Shown piece after piece: positions 35,610 to 49,090 of a stretch of 64,000 nt of DNA (its first letter is position 1; every line of letters starts with the position of its first letter). This stretch comes from Chamaea fasciata. Its lineage: Eukaryota > Chordata > Aves > Passeriformes > Sylviidae. The DNA lies in assembly GCA_029207755.1 (NCBI GenBank), contig JARCOQ010000011.1, positions 24,300,712 through 24,364,711 on the forward strand. Reading direction: 5' to 3'. Position numbers and translations under genes: made by a program. The notes below the pieces were generated by a model, which saw nothing but the letters and a program-made list of their open reading frames with translations, was not told where the DNA came from and did no database searches.

Positions 35610-36687
35610 AATGAAACAGTTGTGTCTGCTCCCTTTGCCTTTCATCAGCAATTAGGTCAATTTTCATTGACATCTCTGAGTCACACCATTGCTGCTCCCA
35701 TGCCAGGGGTGGATTCAGAGCAGCACAGGACAACTTTCAGGGAGGGTGGAAGACTCGTGCAGAATCTGTCCTAGAGTTGTGTCAGAGCTGCTGAATAATT
35801 TCTTGAACTCCTGCAACCCTCAAAGTTTGGAGGTTTGAATAGATTAACTGAGTGGGTTTTATCCCCTTGCACCATTCTAGGAGGATATATCTCCATTGAA
35901 TCCTTCTGGGATGAACAGTGAGCTTTCCTCTTGATGAGAAAATGAGCGAAACTTTCCTCTGCACACAGAGCACGCCATGGTACTGATCTCCTTAAAGCTC
36001 TGGGTTTGGCTGAAAAAGCCAAGCTCTGAAACACCTACTGCAATTTCTGTTACTATTGTGAACAAAGAGGATTCTCAGAGCTGTTGAAGAAATATAAATA
36101 AAACCACATTCATTTACCCAACATCCCAGCTTCTACTGGGGCTGCTGTGCAACCAGAGGAGACCAAGCACGTCGTTTTACTCCACCAAGGCTCACAAGGC
36201 GGTGGTGCTAGACTTGCACAAACTGGGTGAATAAAAACAGGTTAATGATTTATTCAACCTGTTTCTGTTCCACATAATAGCCTGAGCAGATGATGATATT
36301 CTTTTACATGCTCCCAAATCCAAGTACACTTCTGGATATTTTTAAAGTCACGACTGACTGGAAATATTTGTGATTTTCACTGTTTTGTTTAGCAACGAGC
36401 AGTCGGAGCTTGCTTCCACCCCCCGACCCAATGAGCCCCCAAACATTTCCAGCCCAGGCTCATGCAGATGTGAAATTAATGTTCACCTTCTGCTGGTAAC
36501 TCTTACCAGCAAAATAATAAATTCAGTTAATAACGGAAAAGAGTATTCGTGGTGCTTTCTTGACAGTGCTCATTCACCTCTGCACTTGTTATGGTAAAAC
36601 AGAGTATTTGACACTGCTCACTTTTGGCAAGGCTCCACCATTCAGACAGTGCTGCAGCCACAGGCTGGAACAGATCCTGGGCAGTAA

Positions 36688-36707
36688 AAAAATAAATAAA
36701 TAAATCC
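36688..36707 (+). repeat. (AAAT)n short tandem repeat
   Basis: About four AAAT units preceded by A7. Confidence 0.85.
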
Positions 36708-39700
36708 AACCAACATCTAATTGTAAAACACAAATGATTTCTTGATGGAGCAGAGGCTCTCTAGGAGGCTGCAGCCCATCTCCAGGTAGGCTCCCATGCC
36801 CTGGGGGTGGTGTTTCTGTACAATAGCCGTGGCCACTGCACAGAAACACCTTCTCCGGCACAGGGTGAAAGCCTTCAGTTGTTCTTCCAAGCAGGACACA
36901 ATATGGAACGCGACTGGGGAGTTTTCTCCATAAACAAACCAAACCTCTTTCCTTACAGAGCTGCCTTTCTTCTCCCAAGACCCACTAAAAGCTTGGAGTC
37001 TCCTTGAATCTATTAGAAATCTTTCCTGGAGAGAGGAACCAGACATTGTAAATGAACCTTGACTTAGAAGCCCCCTTGTACCTGCAAATATCCCACAGAT
37101 TCCAGGGGCATTTTATGTCCTGCCTATTTACCTGTCATGCGAGTTCTCACCCTATGATTCATTTATTTTTAATGCTTTCAGCAGTTTTTACTGATACTTT
37201 CCAAGGTGTTAGGGTATCCCCCCTGTAGCACTTTTGGATTTCCTTGCAGACCTAATACACTGTGGCAACACACAGAGAATATTGTTAAGATGCTTTGAGA
37301 AAACTTTTTTTAAAAAAGCTGTCCCCATTACCTGCATACACAGAACCATGTGTAAAGGACTAATAACTCAGACCAGGCTCTCAAATGAGCCTAGTGAGCA
37401 CAGTAGGAGGCCAAATCCTGAACCAGCCCATCTAGAGGGGGCTTTGACCTTCACCCTCCACAGAGGGCAAACACAGAGTCCCTCACAGTGTGGTCTGGAT
37501 GGTCCTTGAAACCGTGAAGAATTAAGATTCCCATCCCTGTGTGCCACAGTGCTTGCTCACACACAGGACACTTTTCTTCCCTACACCCAGCTCCAGGTTT
37601 CTAAAATCTTGCCTGCACCAGGGGTGTAAAATTGGTGGTTTGGGTATACATGGAAAGTAAGGGGGACAAAAACTCACTATTGCCCACACTCTGTTTGATT
37701 CAGCCCTGCTTCCACAGCCAGGGATCCCACCAGGTCCTAACAGAAAGAATTGCTCCCCAGCTGGTCCTTTTCCTGCTTGTATCTCCAGAAAAACCCTGAC
37801 ACTGCAGCAGAGCTTGTTCTTGAGCTTTGCGTGATTTTTCGTGCTGCAGAAAAAATTAATCTTTCTGAACAGTAAAGATCTACCAGGAAAGAGAGAAATC
37901 CCCAAGCAGAAAGCTACTGGAACTTAGCCTCATCTGAATTCAGATCTGACAATCTTGTAGCCACTCTGCAGGGCTCATTGTGGCACAGTGGTGCCAAAAC
38001 ATTTCCCAAAGTCCCAGGCAGCTCCAGAATTGCCTCTGGACAGTGCACTGCCAGGCTGGCTCCATCAGCACTCTTCTGGGGCAGCTGGCACAAAGTGGCC
38101 TTGCCTCTCTCCATAAAAGCTGCCACCACACTTTCTGGTTCCCCTTTTGGCAATCCAGTGTTAAGGGCAAGAACATCTAAGAAAACATTGAAAATATGAC
38201 TCAATATTCAAACACCTGCACATTCTTAATTATCCGAGCGGCTCCCTCCATCAAAAGTATTCATTATTTGCTGCATTTCTTAAATAACAGAGAAAGTCAC
38301 CGCTGCATTTCCCAATAATGTATGCCCACAACTCTATTTTCCCCATCTGCTATGCTTGCCTAAGACTGGTCATTTGTTACCTGCTAGTTCCAATTGATTT
38401 CCTTTTGCCTCTGCTTCCCTTTGCCATGAGTGCAGGGAACAAACAGCACGATTTATACCAGCCATCCAGTACCAATCATTAGATAACAGGGCCCTTTACT
38501 GAAAGCATTTAGAGTAAAACAATACTTTAAGTTTACCTTTGCTTTCACTCCCTTCTTTATTACTCCAGGTTCAAAATAAGGCCAAAGAAGTTCCACTTAC
38601 ACGGAAGATTAGACAATCATCTAATATAAATCCTTCACATCCTGTCTGACGTACAGGGCTCGGATTCTGCTGCAAGTGATTAAATTTCTTTTTTAAATTG
38701 GTTTCATGAGGTGCTCAGGCCTCCTTCTCTAATGCCCATTTGCCACCTACTGATTTGGTTGTGGAGAGAACAGCTCCATTTTTGGTGGCTTTTAACCCAC
38801 AGAATTCCAGGCATGGATGACTTTTGGGCTTCAGCTCATCAAGCTTGATGGAAAAACAGAGACAGGGATTGGGAAAGACCTACTGGTTTCCTTCCTTGGC
38901 TTTTCCCACCTCAAACCAATTAGGAAGCAAGTGAAGTCACTTTGCCCTGAGCCTGGTTTCATCCTCATTTCCTCTGCACTGTGGAATCTTTTATTCCCCT
39001 GCACAGAAGAGAGCTGGACTAGAAAATAGTAAATATGAGACACTAAACTCAAGAATATAAAAAAATCAACAAGAAACTCAAAAATTCAAACCTGCCAGGT
39101 GTGCACTGAGGCTCTTTTGCGTGGCTTGGTTCATGACAAGGAGCTAATGCTGCATGGCTGGACAAAATGCTGTCCTAATGTAATGCTCTTCCCATAATAA
39201 TTGCTGTGTGCATCCATAAGGTATTCATAGGCAAGCTTTGACAGAGTCAGAACTTTCCACTGAAACAATATAATTTTTTTCCTAAAGGCAGATTATGCTC
39301 CAGTAAAACTTTAATGGCCTTATTCCAGCAATAGCTGTTCCACCTGCTTGAAATTCAGTGTCAAGGGAAGCGGTTGATATTCAGCCACCCGAGGTGATAG
39401 GAGGAGACCAGGTATTTTAGGAGAGAGGCTTTCTGGAGGATTGCTGTCTCCTCTCACCCCAGTCATGACCAGAAGTAGAGGGTGATGGAGAGAGAGTCAC
39501 ACTCTCCTCTACACATGCTTGAAATTGCAGAAGCAACAACACCCAGAAAATTGAAACCTTTTAGGTCAGGGCTGCCAAACAGCCTGGTTCCCTCTGTGAC
39601 ACTGAACGGGCCGTCTCCATTACCTAATTCTTCTGGAAGTTCGGGGAAAAAATGTCTCCCAGTGGAAACTCCTGACTCCCGAGCACTTTGGCAAATCTGG

Positions 39701-42700
39701 ATCTTGTTTAGGTGCCTAATTCAGGGCTGAGCAGCAGAGGACTAGCAGGGTGATAATAAAAGAAAAGATTGCAGCAATTTATCACCAGGGAGCAGCACAA
39801 AACCCTTCCCAATTCTTTTATTAAACAAACTTTAATCAATATAGTCTGGTTTTCCCAAAGTCAGACATGAGCTGGGAAACCCAGATTTTGATTTCACCAA
39901 ATAATTCATGGCTACATCTCCAGAAACATGATGGAGAATCCTCCTTAATTTTCTACAGAGTTATTCTGCTGGAATAAAATTGATTCTGTCTCTAGCATGT
40001 AATGCATTCTTGAATCCTGCTTTATACATTTTAGCAGATGCAGCGTAGCAGCTCTTTTAATATTTTATTAATATTATATGTAAGACAATATCATCTATCA
40101 CAGCATTTTGAGACAAGGGTCAAACACTTCTTCTGACAGAAAAATTAAAAATCCTTTTCATTGAATATTTATATGTTCTACCATAAATAAAAAAAGAAGT
40201 TTTCACATAAAAATCTATTAATTTCAAATCCAAGTGCTTTGGGTTTTATACAAGTGCAAAACCTTTGTAAGGGAGACATCCAAACCTCAGTGAATCCCTT
40301 GAAAATGCCCTTAAACCCCAAGGGGCTGAGCCTGGGCCCTGTGGCATTTAGTTGTCAAAAGGGGAACCTGGGTACATACACTCATGCGCTAATAATTGAA
40401 AGGTCAGTTCCATACACCTTTCATTTTGCACAGGGCTGTACAGGCTGGGAATTTCATCACCAGTTACCCACAAGCCTAAGACTGCCTCAGCTCATGAGAA
40501 AAGAGAAAACTGGTATAATTCAAAGAACTGTTGTCATGCCCAGGTTTTTAAAAGTGCTCAAATTCCAAATAAATTTGACTCTAAGGTTTTTGCCGAGGCC
40601 TCTGTGAGCTAATACTAAAAGGTTGTTGTCAAGCTATATCAAAACCCCCTCTGATTGCAGCCAACTGTCCGTGCCTCCTTCAGCAGGGGGGCTGCATGTA
40701 ATTTTCTGCCTTCAATTAAGATTCACCACTAAATTCATCTTCTTTTAAAACCACATTATTGCACCCTATGGTATCACATGAAATGCACAGCGAAGGTTTG
40801 GGAATTCTTTTGGAGGATGATGGGGAGTAGAAGTCCATGTTAGAGGCACAATGGAAATAAATGCATAATTCAGTCCTTGCTTTTTTATTTGTCCTTGGCA
40901 TTAATGAGGAACAAATTAGCTACTCTCCTTGGGTGTCTACCAGAAATAATAGTAACAACTAGAGCTCTTTCCCCCCCTCGGTAATATGTTCCTTTGTAGA
41001 TAAGCACTGTGAAGAGGTAAAATTATGTCTTTTAAAAGTTTACTGTTTTCTTGTTCTAAGATGTAAATGATAAGGTCGGGACTGGGAAGTAATTCAGAAA
41101 CATTTATTCCACTGAGACAATAGCTTTTTGTCATCAGAAGAAAGAATTGGTGGCTACCAAAATGAAACAAAAAGGCAACAGCGTTAACCATGGCTTGTGC
41201 TACACCAGTAAACAAGAAACACCTTTCCAACAGCTCGGCACACAACAAAGCCTGGGCCCTGACTGAGGCATGGGAATACCCATCCCAGAAGGTGACCTGG
41301 CTGAGGGACACAGCATTTTTATTGTTACTCATACATGTGCAATAAATATAATAAGACACTGGAAGCATTTCCCCCTCTTCCAGATGATTAATTTACAGCC
41401 TGTTTCATCAACCTTTTATGATGTGTAACAGGGACTTATAAATAAAGTAAACACCTTTGCATCATTTTACAGGTATGACATCCTGACCAAGGTGGTTCTT
41501 GGCTGGGAGGAAGCATTCAGCCTGGAAGCGGTGCTCACTTTAAATAAATTGACTCCAAAGCATTGAAATCCACGACATAACCAAGACAAAGCACCAAAAT
41601 AACGCCTCTGAAGTGAAGACCAGCATGTGGACATAGCTGAAAGACAGATCTACCTGCAATGCAATGCATTTGTGTAATTAAATCAACCTGCCACTCTCTC
41701 ATCTATTATGTAGATGCAGAAATACTAATAATAATTATCCTCACATATCTAGAAAGACTGAATTAATGGTTCCAAGCAGCAAGAACTTGTTTGTGTTTGG
41801 ATCTCTCTCTCACCAGAGCTTCTTTAACTAGCTCCTGGGTAGAATTCATTAATTTTTATTAACAGGGAAAACATTTGTCCCCGTGACAATATTTGCATTG
41901 CCTGAATGATTTTCACCTCTGCCACAAGGTGTACTATCGGCTCATACATCACGCGATTACTTGGAGAGCAGAAAGACCCTCAGTCATTAGTGAGTGAATT
42001 AAAGATGATCTAAAGAGCTATTAATCACAGTGACAAAAGCCTTAATGTTGCTGTGACCCTGGTGGAGCCTGGGGACTAAAAGGGAAGCTGAGGGAGAGAA
42101 AATGGAAACATATGTTTTCTCCAAAATAACCTACCTTAGGAGAACTGTCAAAGATAGAGTCTCTTCAAACTGAGAAATTCTGCCATACCACTGCTCCTAG
42201 ATTTTACTAGGACAGGTTCTGTAGCCAGTCTGTTTTATTATTATTTACAGTTACTATAAACAATTAAGCAATGAAAGATACATGGTATAATCAGACCTTC
42301 TTTTTCATTGCCAGGAGTTATTTAAAACCAATATATTTAGAGCAAACTGATACTTGTAACATACTGTAGGATAAACAGAGATCACTTAACTCACAACATA
42401 GTTCAAACTAAAGACTTAGCATCCGCATCCCCTGTGGAGAACACCAGGCAGTAAACTCTGCTTCTGCATTTTCAATTTGAAACTGTACTACTAAATAAAT
42501 TCATGGAAAAAGTGAAGGCTTTCATATGCTGACACCAGCTCAGATTCAGCAAGGTGGGTCAGACGCCCAGGCACAAAGCTTAAATCACAAAAGCCAAATA
42601 TATGAATAGTTCTATTAACAGATACTTCTAATCTTCCCAATAACCACTTTAGGCACCCTCAGTTCCAACCTCTTCCTATTGGCAGTGGCTCAGGGAGTTG

Positions 42701-45700
42701 TGTCTACAGTATAAAGTCGTCTCTGTTTTATGGGCAGTAAGATACCAACATAAAAGCTGTACATACAAATGTAGAATGAGAAACACTACCCTGTATAGTA
42801 TTTTCCTCAAATGTTACAGTCTGCAGACAGAAATTAAATAAACTGGTATTTCTCCATCTGTTTTCAGATGTGTTGGAGCGGCTGAGCTCCTGGTACCCTC
42901 TGCTGTGCTCTCTGGGCCTCATGGGCAGCACAGAGTTCCTTCCTGCTAAGCGTGCTCTAATTCTGCTTCCAAGCCATGTTCCCTAAGGATCTGACCCACA
43001 GCTCTTGGAGGGTTCCCATTTGCTTCATCAACTTGGAATGGATACAGAGGCGCAGGGAAACATCTGTAATGAGCACAGTGGCCAGATATTAAAAACGAGT
43101 TTAAGGAACACAAGGAACCTTCCACCTTTCTCTGCTCTCCTTTCCCTCCACCCTCTGAGCCTACAAATTAGACAAATTCGGTCTCCCAGAATTCAATCAA
43201 GAGGGTTTAAAGTCCCTTGTTCCAATCTCAGGCTCCAATCCCGTGCTGCCCTCCACAAAGATGAACTTGTTCTTAGACAGGACTGCTGGCTGACTTTTTA
43301 TAAAACTCTTAGTATTTAGTGATGTGATATCTGATCGGTCTAAAGTAGAACTTTCATCTCAATGAGAAAGGGCACTACATATTCATCTGGTGTCAGACCC
43401 ATACATAAACAAGCTTCCTCAAATGACAGATCAGAAGCAAGAAGTGGCCTCTTTCTTCTAATAGCATCAGCCCAGCTGCAGATCTCAGTGGCGCTTATTC
43501 TCAGCTGGTCTGCTTTCAACTTTCACTTCCCATTTAGAAAGCTAAATTGGGAGTGCTTTAATCTTCTGGGTTCGTTTCCTTAATGAGAAGTGAAAGGTAT
43601 AAGTGGCAGCAGGTAAAGAGATATTGAAAGCTGTGGCAGACTAGCATTTAAATTTTAAGAAAAGCTAGATCAGAGCATTTTCTGACATTCCTTTCTTCTA
43701 TGATAGGAAGAAAATATTACAAAAGCCATAAAAAACAAAGGGGATTTTTGCTGGGAAGACGGCACATCAGCAGAAGGGCAAACTTTGAGTGGGGCGGAGA
43801 GAAGAACGTGGATTTTATCCTGAGGTATGCTGCAAAACTCTGCCCTGATGCACCACTGAAAGACGTTCATTTGAACTCACATTTCTCAAAGAGTGTGTTC
43901 GGCTTCAAAGTAACCAAAGACACTCTCGTTGCTTGTAATGTCCTCAACACCTCACAGAATGAGGCCTTAGGAGCAGAAAACAAAGTTGTGGTTAAGAACT
44001 CCCCTAAAAGCTTCATCCTGAAAATAGTTTCTGCTAGTGGAAAAGCATCATGGCTTGGCTTGTTCGGTTTTCCTTTCCAGATATTAAAAAAATTGCCATG
44101 TCCCTGCCCTGCATCATTTCTTCCTTCAAAAAACTGAAGAAAACGAAGAGAAAAGCGATCTGATATAACATGCATCCCGTGAAGAGGCAGGTGTGATGTC
44201 AGGACAAGCTCCACAATCCTCAGCCTCTCAAAAGAGCACATTTCATTGCTCATTCCTTCACCCAAATACTTTTCCTGCTAATCAGCGTTTGTTTAGGCAG
44301 AAAGAAATTCCTATCCATTTTGGTCACAATCAAGGAGTCTCACAGAAATCCAGGCCCAGGGTTTCAATATCTGTGCCCACTTGATGATATCACTTACATC
44401 AACATTTCCAGAAGTGGCCACTGCATGCGACTCCACACTTGCAGCCTCAGCCCCACTGCCTCAGCACAACTGGGTCCCCCAGATCTGCTCCATCATTACA
44501 TACCTTCTTATATTTCCATTAAATCATTACACAAGAGATATAAAACAAGAGTCAGTGTTTTTGTGTCTCCCCTTCCAATAAGTTACAGCTGAAGCGACCT
44601 GGGGGATCAGTTGTCAGATAAAAGTGTGAAATCTCAGCCGCAGAAAGGAAAAATTGGGGGACACTTTATGAATATTACCCCAAGTCCATTAGCCATCAGG
44701 CACTACATCATGGAGCAACACCACTGGTGCTGCATTCACGTGGGGGGCAGTCTGGAAAAATAGGTTTATATTGTGCCAAGACACCTGCTAACACCCTTTG
44801 CTGCGGTCCCCACTCTGTACCTGAATTTTTCATGGCTAATTAAGAGGTAACAGCACCTATTTTCCCACTGCACTTCAGGTGTTTGGAGGAGTGCTTTATT
44901 GTGTTTCCTTGCATTTCCCCTGGGTTTTGTTCCTACACATCCAATCCATGTGTTACTGACTTAGCTCATTAAATATAAATTGACATCTCCACTATGCTGA
45001 GTGGAGTATCCTCAAAATCCCTTAAATATCATCGTGCCTTAGAAGTAGCATGGAGCAGGCCGGAATATCCTGAGCGAGTGAGAGTCTGGGACACAAAACT
45101 AACAGAGGTTCTTTCCCCTAATACATGGAAAAAAAGGGGATGCAGTGCAAATGAAGCATGGGATGGTAAATAAGAACTGTATTCGCTTGCAGTCATGCAC
45201 TATAGCCATTAAACCTTAAGGTCTTAAAGGTACCAAGCAATGCATATGATAAATTTCTCAAAAACATCCCAGCCATAACATAGTTCCTGCTGATTGCTCA
45301 TTTACCCATAATGCATGCTGTCATAGCAAAGCCTGACAAATGACAGCCAAAGCTCAGGTTATTTTTTACGCTGACTGCCAAGCCCCTCACCTCAGATTAT
45401 TCATTTATTAGGGCAATCACTGAGGTCTGGGTACTTAATATTGTTTTCACCAAATATGAAAATGATCTACTTGCCTATTCTTTAGTTCCTCCTAGGGCAA
45501 GCCATTTATCATCAGCCCTGGATAAATGACTGCTTCATTATAGCCATAATTTATGAGATGTTAGAACTAAAGAGCCACACCTAAAGACTTAAAGCTTTAA
45601 TATGGATTAAAATAAGATAATCAATCAAGCATAGACAAATTCTCTTTAGAATTATTTCTTGCTTTGAAATGGCTTTGCATTTTTAGAAAGGAAGTAGTCT

Positions 45701-47526
45701 TAAATTTCTTCTTATCCAACCCCAGCCAAACTTGGTTAAATGTCCACGAGGAAGTCTAGGGTATAACCTTGTTGGTCAGCCTTAGATACTGCTTGGCAAT
45801 CATTACATAATTCAGTAAAACTGCCTTCGGGGTTAAGGACATTTGTTGTGGTTTTGATGGCAGAGTTTTACCCCAGACTGAGAAGATTTGCAGGCTTTCA
45901 GTCCAGAACAAGTGGGGGAAATGCAAAGTGATGCCAGACTCCAGCATTCTCCGTAGATACTGCCATGCTTTTCATCCTCTCCTTTGGAATTTTGCTGCTC
46001 TGGTGTTACAGAAGAGAGACATCTAAATGTTACTACAGAAAAACATTTCCGTGGTTTTAAGGGGGTTTCTCTGTCTGAAACAGCATTTCACAGCTCAGAG
46101 TTTGGGTGAGAGAAGCTTCTTCCTCTAGCTGGGGAATTAAATATCCCTCCCTTCCCCAAAACAGTGTTACAGCTTGAAAGCAAAAGTTGCTGGTTTGTCT
46201 CCATTGTATATTTGCCAGCACAAAGCCAATATAAATATTATTCCTCAAGCAAGCACCTTGCTGGAAACACAAGCCTAAACTTACTTAACCACTTAATCCC
46301 GCGTCTTCTGAAGCCCCTGTTGGAAATAGATAATATTTTAGGTTTTTTGAGCACGTACCACCAAGACAAGGATGCAGCTATGGTTTCCACTGCCAGCCAG
46401 GCATGCTCTGGGCACAAGTCTCAGGCAGTGCTGGAGCCCCAGGGACTACAGGCAAGATGAATGAGCTACCCCAGGAAGCCCAGAGCGAGCCCATGGCAGC
46501 AGGCAATGCATGATGTGATGAGCAGGCTGCTTGGGAGAGGGGACTTTGTTTTCTCCTGAGCCACGCCACAGCCCTGGTAGGTGACATGGACAACCTGAGC
46601 ATCGGCCTGAAGTTCAAGCCTGGATAATGCACCCGGGAGGAGCAGGGGGTGAGGGACACAAAGACCCTGTACTCTGAGCCACAATTACAAAAACCAAACT
46701 TTCCCAACAGCAACAGCTTCTTGCTCTCAGGATAAGTGCCTGTGACATGTGTTTTACTGGAGCAGATTGTTGGGCTTATGATGAGAGAATACACTGCAGC
46801 TTCACTCAACACAGCTTTAGCCAATGGGGCTTCCTCAGTAATGCTAACACCGATTTAAATGTAATCCCAGCACCAGGCTTTGTTAGCTAAAGGACATTTT
46901 TCACTCTGGGTTAAGTCTCCTTCTCATATGACTTGGTGTCAGCACTTCAGCAGGAATAAAACAATCCAGACTCTGCAGTTCCCATGTGTGAGAGCTGTTT
47001 AATCATATCTGTGGAAGGAAATGCCTGATACACACATTATAGATGCAAAGAAATTGAAAATATCTACCCATCTATGCAGTTATAAATATATAAATGCATA
47101 GGAACATATTTGTTGGCACAAGTACATATAAGACTTTTTTGATGTTTATGCAAAAAACAGGCAAAACACAAGATTATAGGCACAATCTAAAAGAACTGAG
47201 AGACCGTATTTTCATCCAGGGCCCCAAAAAGTCCATTTCCCTAATTATTTCGGGAGGTTTTAACTGGAAGTTCAATAGAATTGAAGCACAATGCTGTTCT
47301 CAGACTCAAACGGGCTAAGAGAAACCCAGTTCCCTGCATGAGCCATTCCCCCTGACCCAGCCTCTAGACGTGGCGGGGAGGTGATGCTCCACGGCAGTGG
47401 AGAAGCACATGGACCACATTTATCTCAGTGCCACTGGGCTGGGGGACAACACTCCCAGCCAGGCTGCACCAACCCCTCCCAACCCATTTCCCTCAAGGAG
47501 ACCAGCACCTCTCCAGAGTCAAAATT

Positions 47527-47550
47527 CATCATCATCATCATCATCATCCT
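47527..47550 (+). repeat. (ATC)n microsatellite
   Basis: About seven or eight ATC units. In an overlapping minus-strand frame they read as poly-Asp, and in plus-strand frames as poly-Ser or poly-His, which explains otherwise striking open frames. Confidence 0.95.
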
Positions 47551-48121
47551 CTCTTAAAACAAAATCTCTCTCAGAGCAAGAAGCTGTGTTCCACATTCTT
47601 CGCCAAAATAAATGTAAAATCGAGTTAGAAACCCTCCAAAATAGGGTTGGTAATGCAAATATTGACACAGCAAAGAGGAGAGAGTGCAAAGCATGGCTGG
47701 ACAGACAGTCTGAATACAAAATATTTCACAAAAATGTCATCTCTATTTAGTGGGTGATGAAATCAGCAACTATTTTAAAAGATTTACAGTTTTTGTAGCT
47801 CAGACACTTATGCCCCCAAGTCATATAATGGGAATGTGAAGCAAAGGCAGTTTTCACAAGTTGTGTTTGGGATTAATGTGGTGAGCACTTTCAGTGCCAG
47901 CCTCGTGCTGATTTCCACGGAAGTTTTTGCAGGAGCAGAATTTCTAGGAACGGGTAACAAAGCAATGTTCTCCCCCACTTCTTCTTTTTCTACACAATGG
48001 CTTTATAGTTACACAATGCAATTCTTCTTCCACGAGGCTGAGTCACCGCCAGCCACCACAACACTGAAGGCATGCTCAGGATGCAGAGCGGAATGTACAC
48101 ATTGAAAAAAACATGCAGAGG

Positions 48122-48140
48122 AAAAAAAAAAAAAAAAAAA
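48122..48140 (+). repeat. A homopolymer (19)
   Basis: Nineteen uninterrupted A. Confidence 0.95.
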
Positions 48141-48839
48141 GGCGCTTGTTTTCAGTGCTATCAAGTGGCACATACACCTTGGTGGCCACCTTGGGCCAAA
48201 CCCTGCTCCCTGTGAGGCCGTGGCCCTCTGGTTTGGTTCACCAGGAATTCTGCAGCTCAAGAGACTGCACGAGGGTTGTGTCACCCTGTTGGCTGCCACG
48301 TGGATTGCTGGTCTAACCTCTGTGGAGAATCCTGCTCCTCCTTTCACAAGGAATAAACAGCATTTGGAATAAGAGAAGAAGGACATCTTTAAGTGGGAAG
48401 GTTCTGCTTCTCAACAGCTCCTTTCCTCAGGAAAACACACCTGGCTAAGGGGAAGCACCAGCCTTAGGGGCACTTCACCGGTAGGAGTGGCGCTCATTCT
48501 GCACTGCTCAATGATGAGCCAAGTGTAGGGTGAAGGGGAATTAGGGACAAACTGTAAAGGCATCAGGGTTTTCAAAGACATCTCTCTAGTTACTGCTCCT
48601 CAGCAGCTCTGTCTGAGTCAGGCAGCTCAAAAAGTCTGCTGTGGTGTCTCCAGGTGGACAACATCTGCCAGCAGCTCTGCTTGGATCATGGAAATGTGGT
48701 ACAACATCATCCATAGCCCACCTAACTGGCCCCTAGAGAGCTTTGTACCTGCACAGAACCCCAGTTCTGCACCACCAAAGGTTTTTGGTGTCTAAACAAA
48801 ACCACTGCACCTTCCCTACAAAGCTCAGATGTGGGCTTA

Positions 48840-49090
48840 TCACATTAATTATTATTAATTTATGCTGCTAAAAATACCCCTTTTTATTCTTGTTTTTTAA
48901 TGAACGCTGTTGTTCTATTAAGCTGAAAAAGTTGATGTGAACAGAACAAGAAACAGCTTCCATGCAAACTGCTAAGTTACCAATTAGCTCCTTAAAACAA
49001 TTGAAAGTCACAGAGGCCCCTCAATGCACAGAGGCGGTTAATTAATTAACATTAGATGTGATTAATAATGAGTCTTGTTTAATAGTAAAT
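48840..49090. promoter_or_regulatory. Candidate enhancer with ATTA/TAAT cluster
   Basis: ATTAATTATTATTAATT at about 48844-48860 and a TTAATTAATTAACATTAG stretch followed by GATTAATAATGAG at 49038-49070 bracket complex sequence with CTATTAAGC near 48916. The region is non-repetitive. The homeodomain interpretation is inference. Confidence 0.3.

Larger units (their letters stand above)
35610..48839. other. Intronic stretch without recognised genes
   Basis: No exon, RNA gene or transposon was recognised. Open frames of up to 148 codons (46378-46824, minus; 43700-44137, plus; 40937-41368, minus) show no family resemblance and lack convincing flanking splice sites. Octamers occur at 41891-41898 and 47653-47660. 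A19 lies at 48122-48140 and an ATC array near 47527. Confidence 0.55.

Noticed and set aside
43700..44137. 145-codon plus-strand frame
   Set aside because: No domain, and an unrelated 132-codon frame covers the same bases on the other strand, as expected for chance frames.
47428..47719. Frames with poly-His, poly-Ser or poly-Asp
   Set aside because: Produced by the ATC microsatellite read in different frames.
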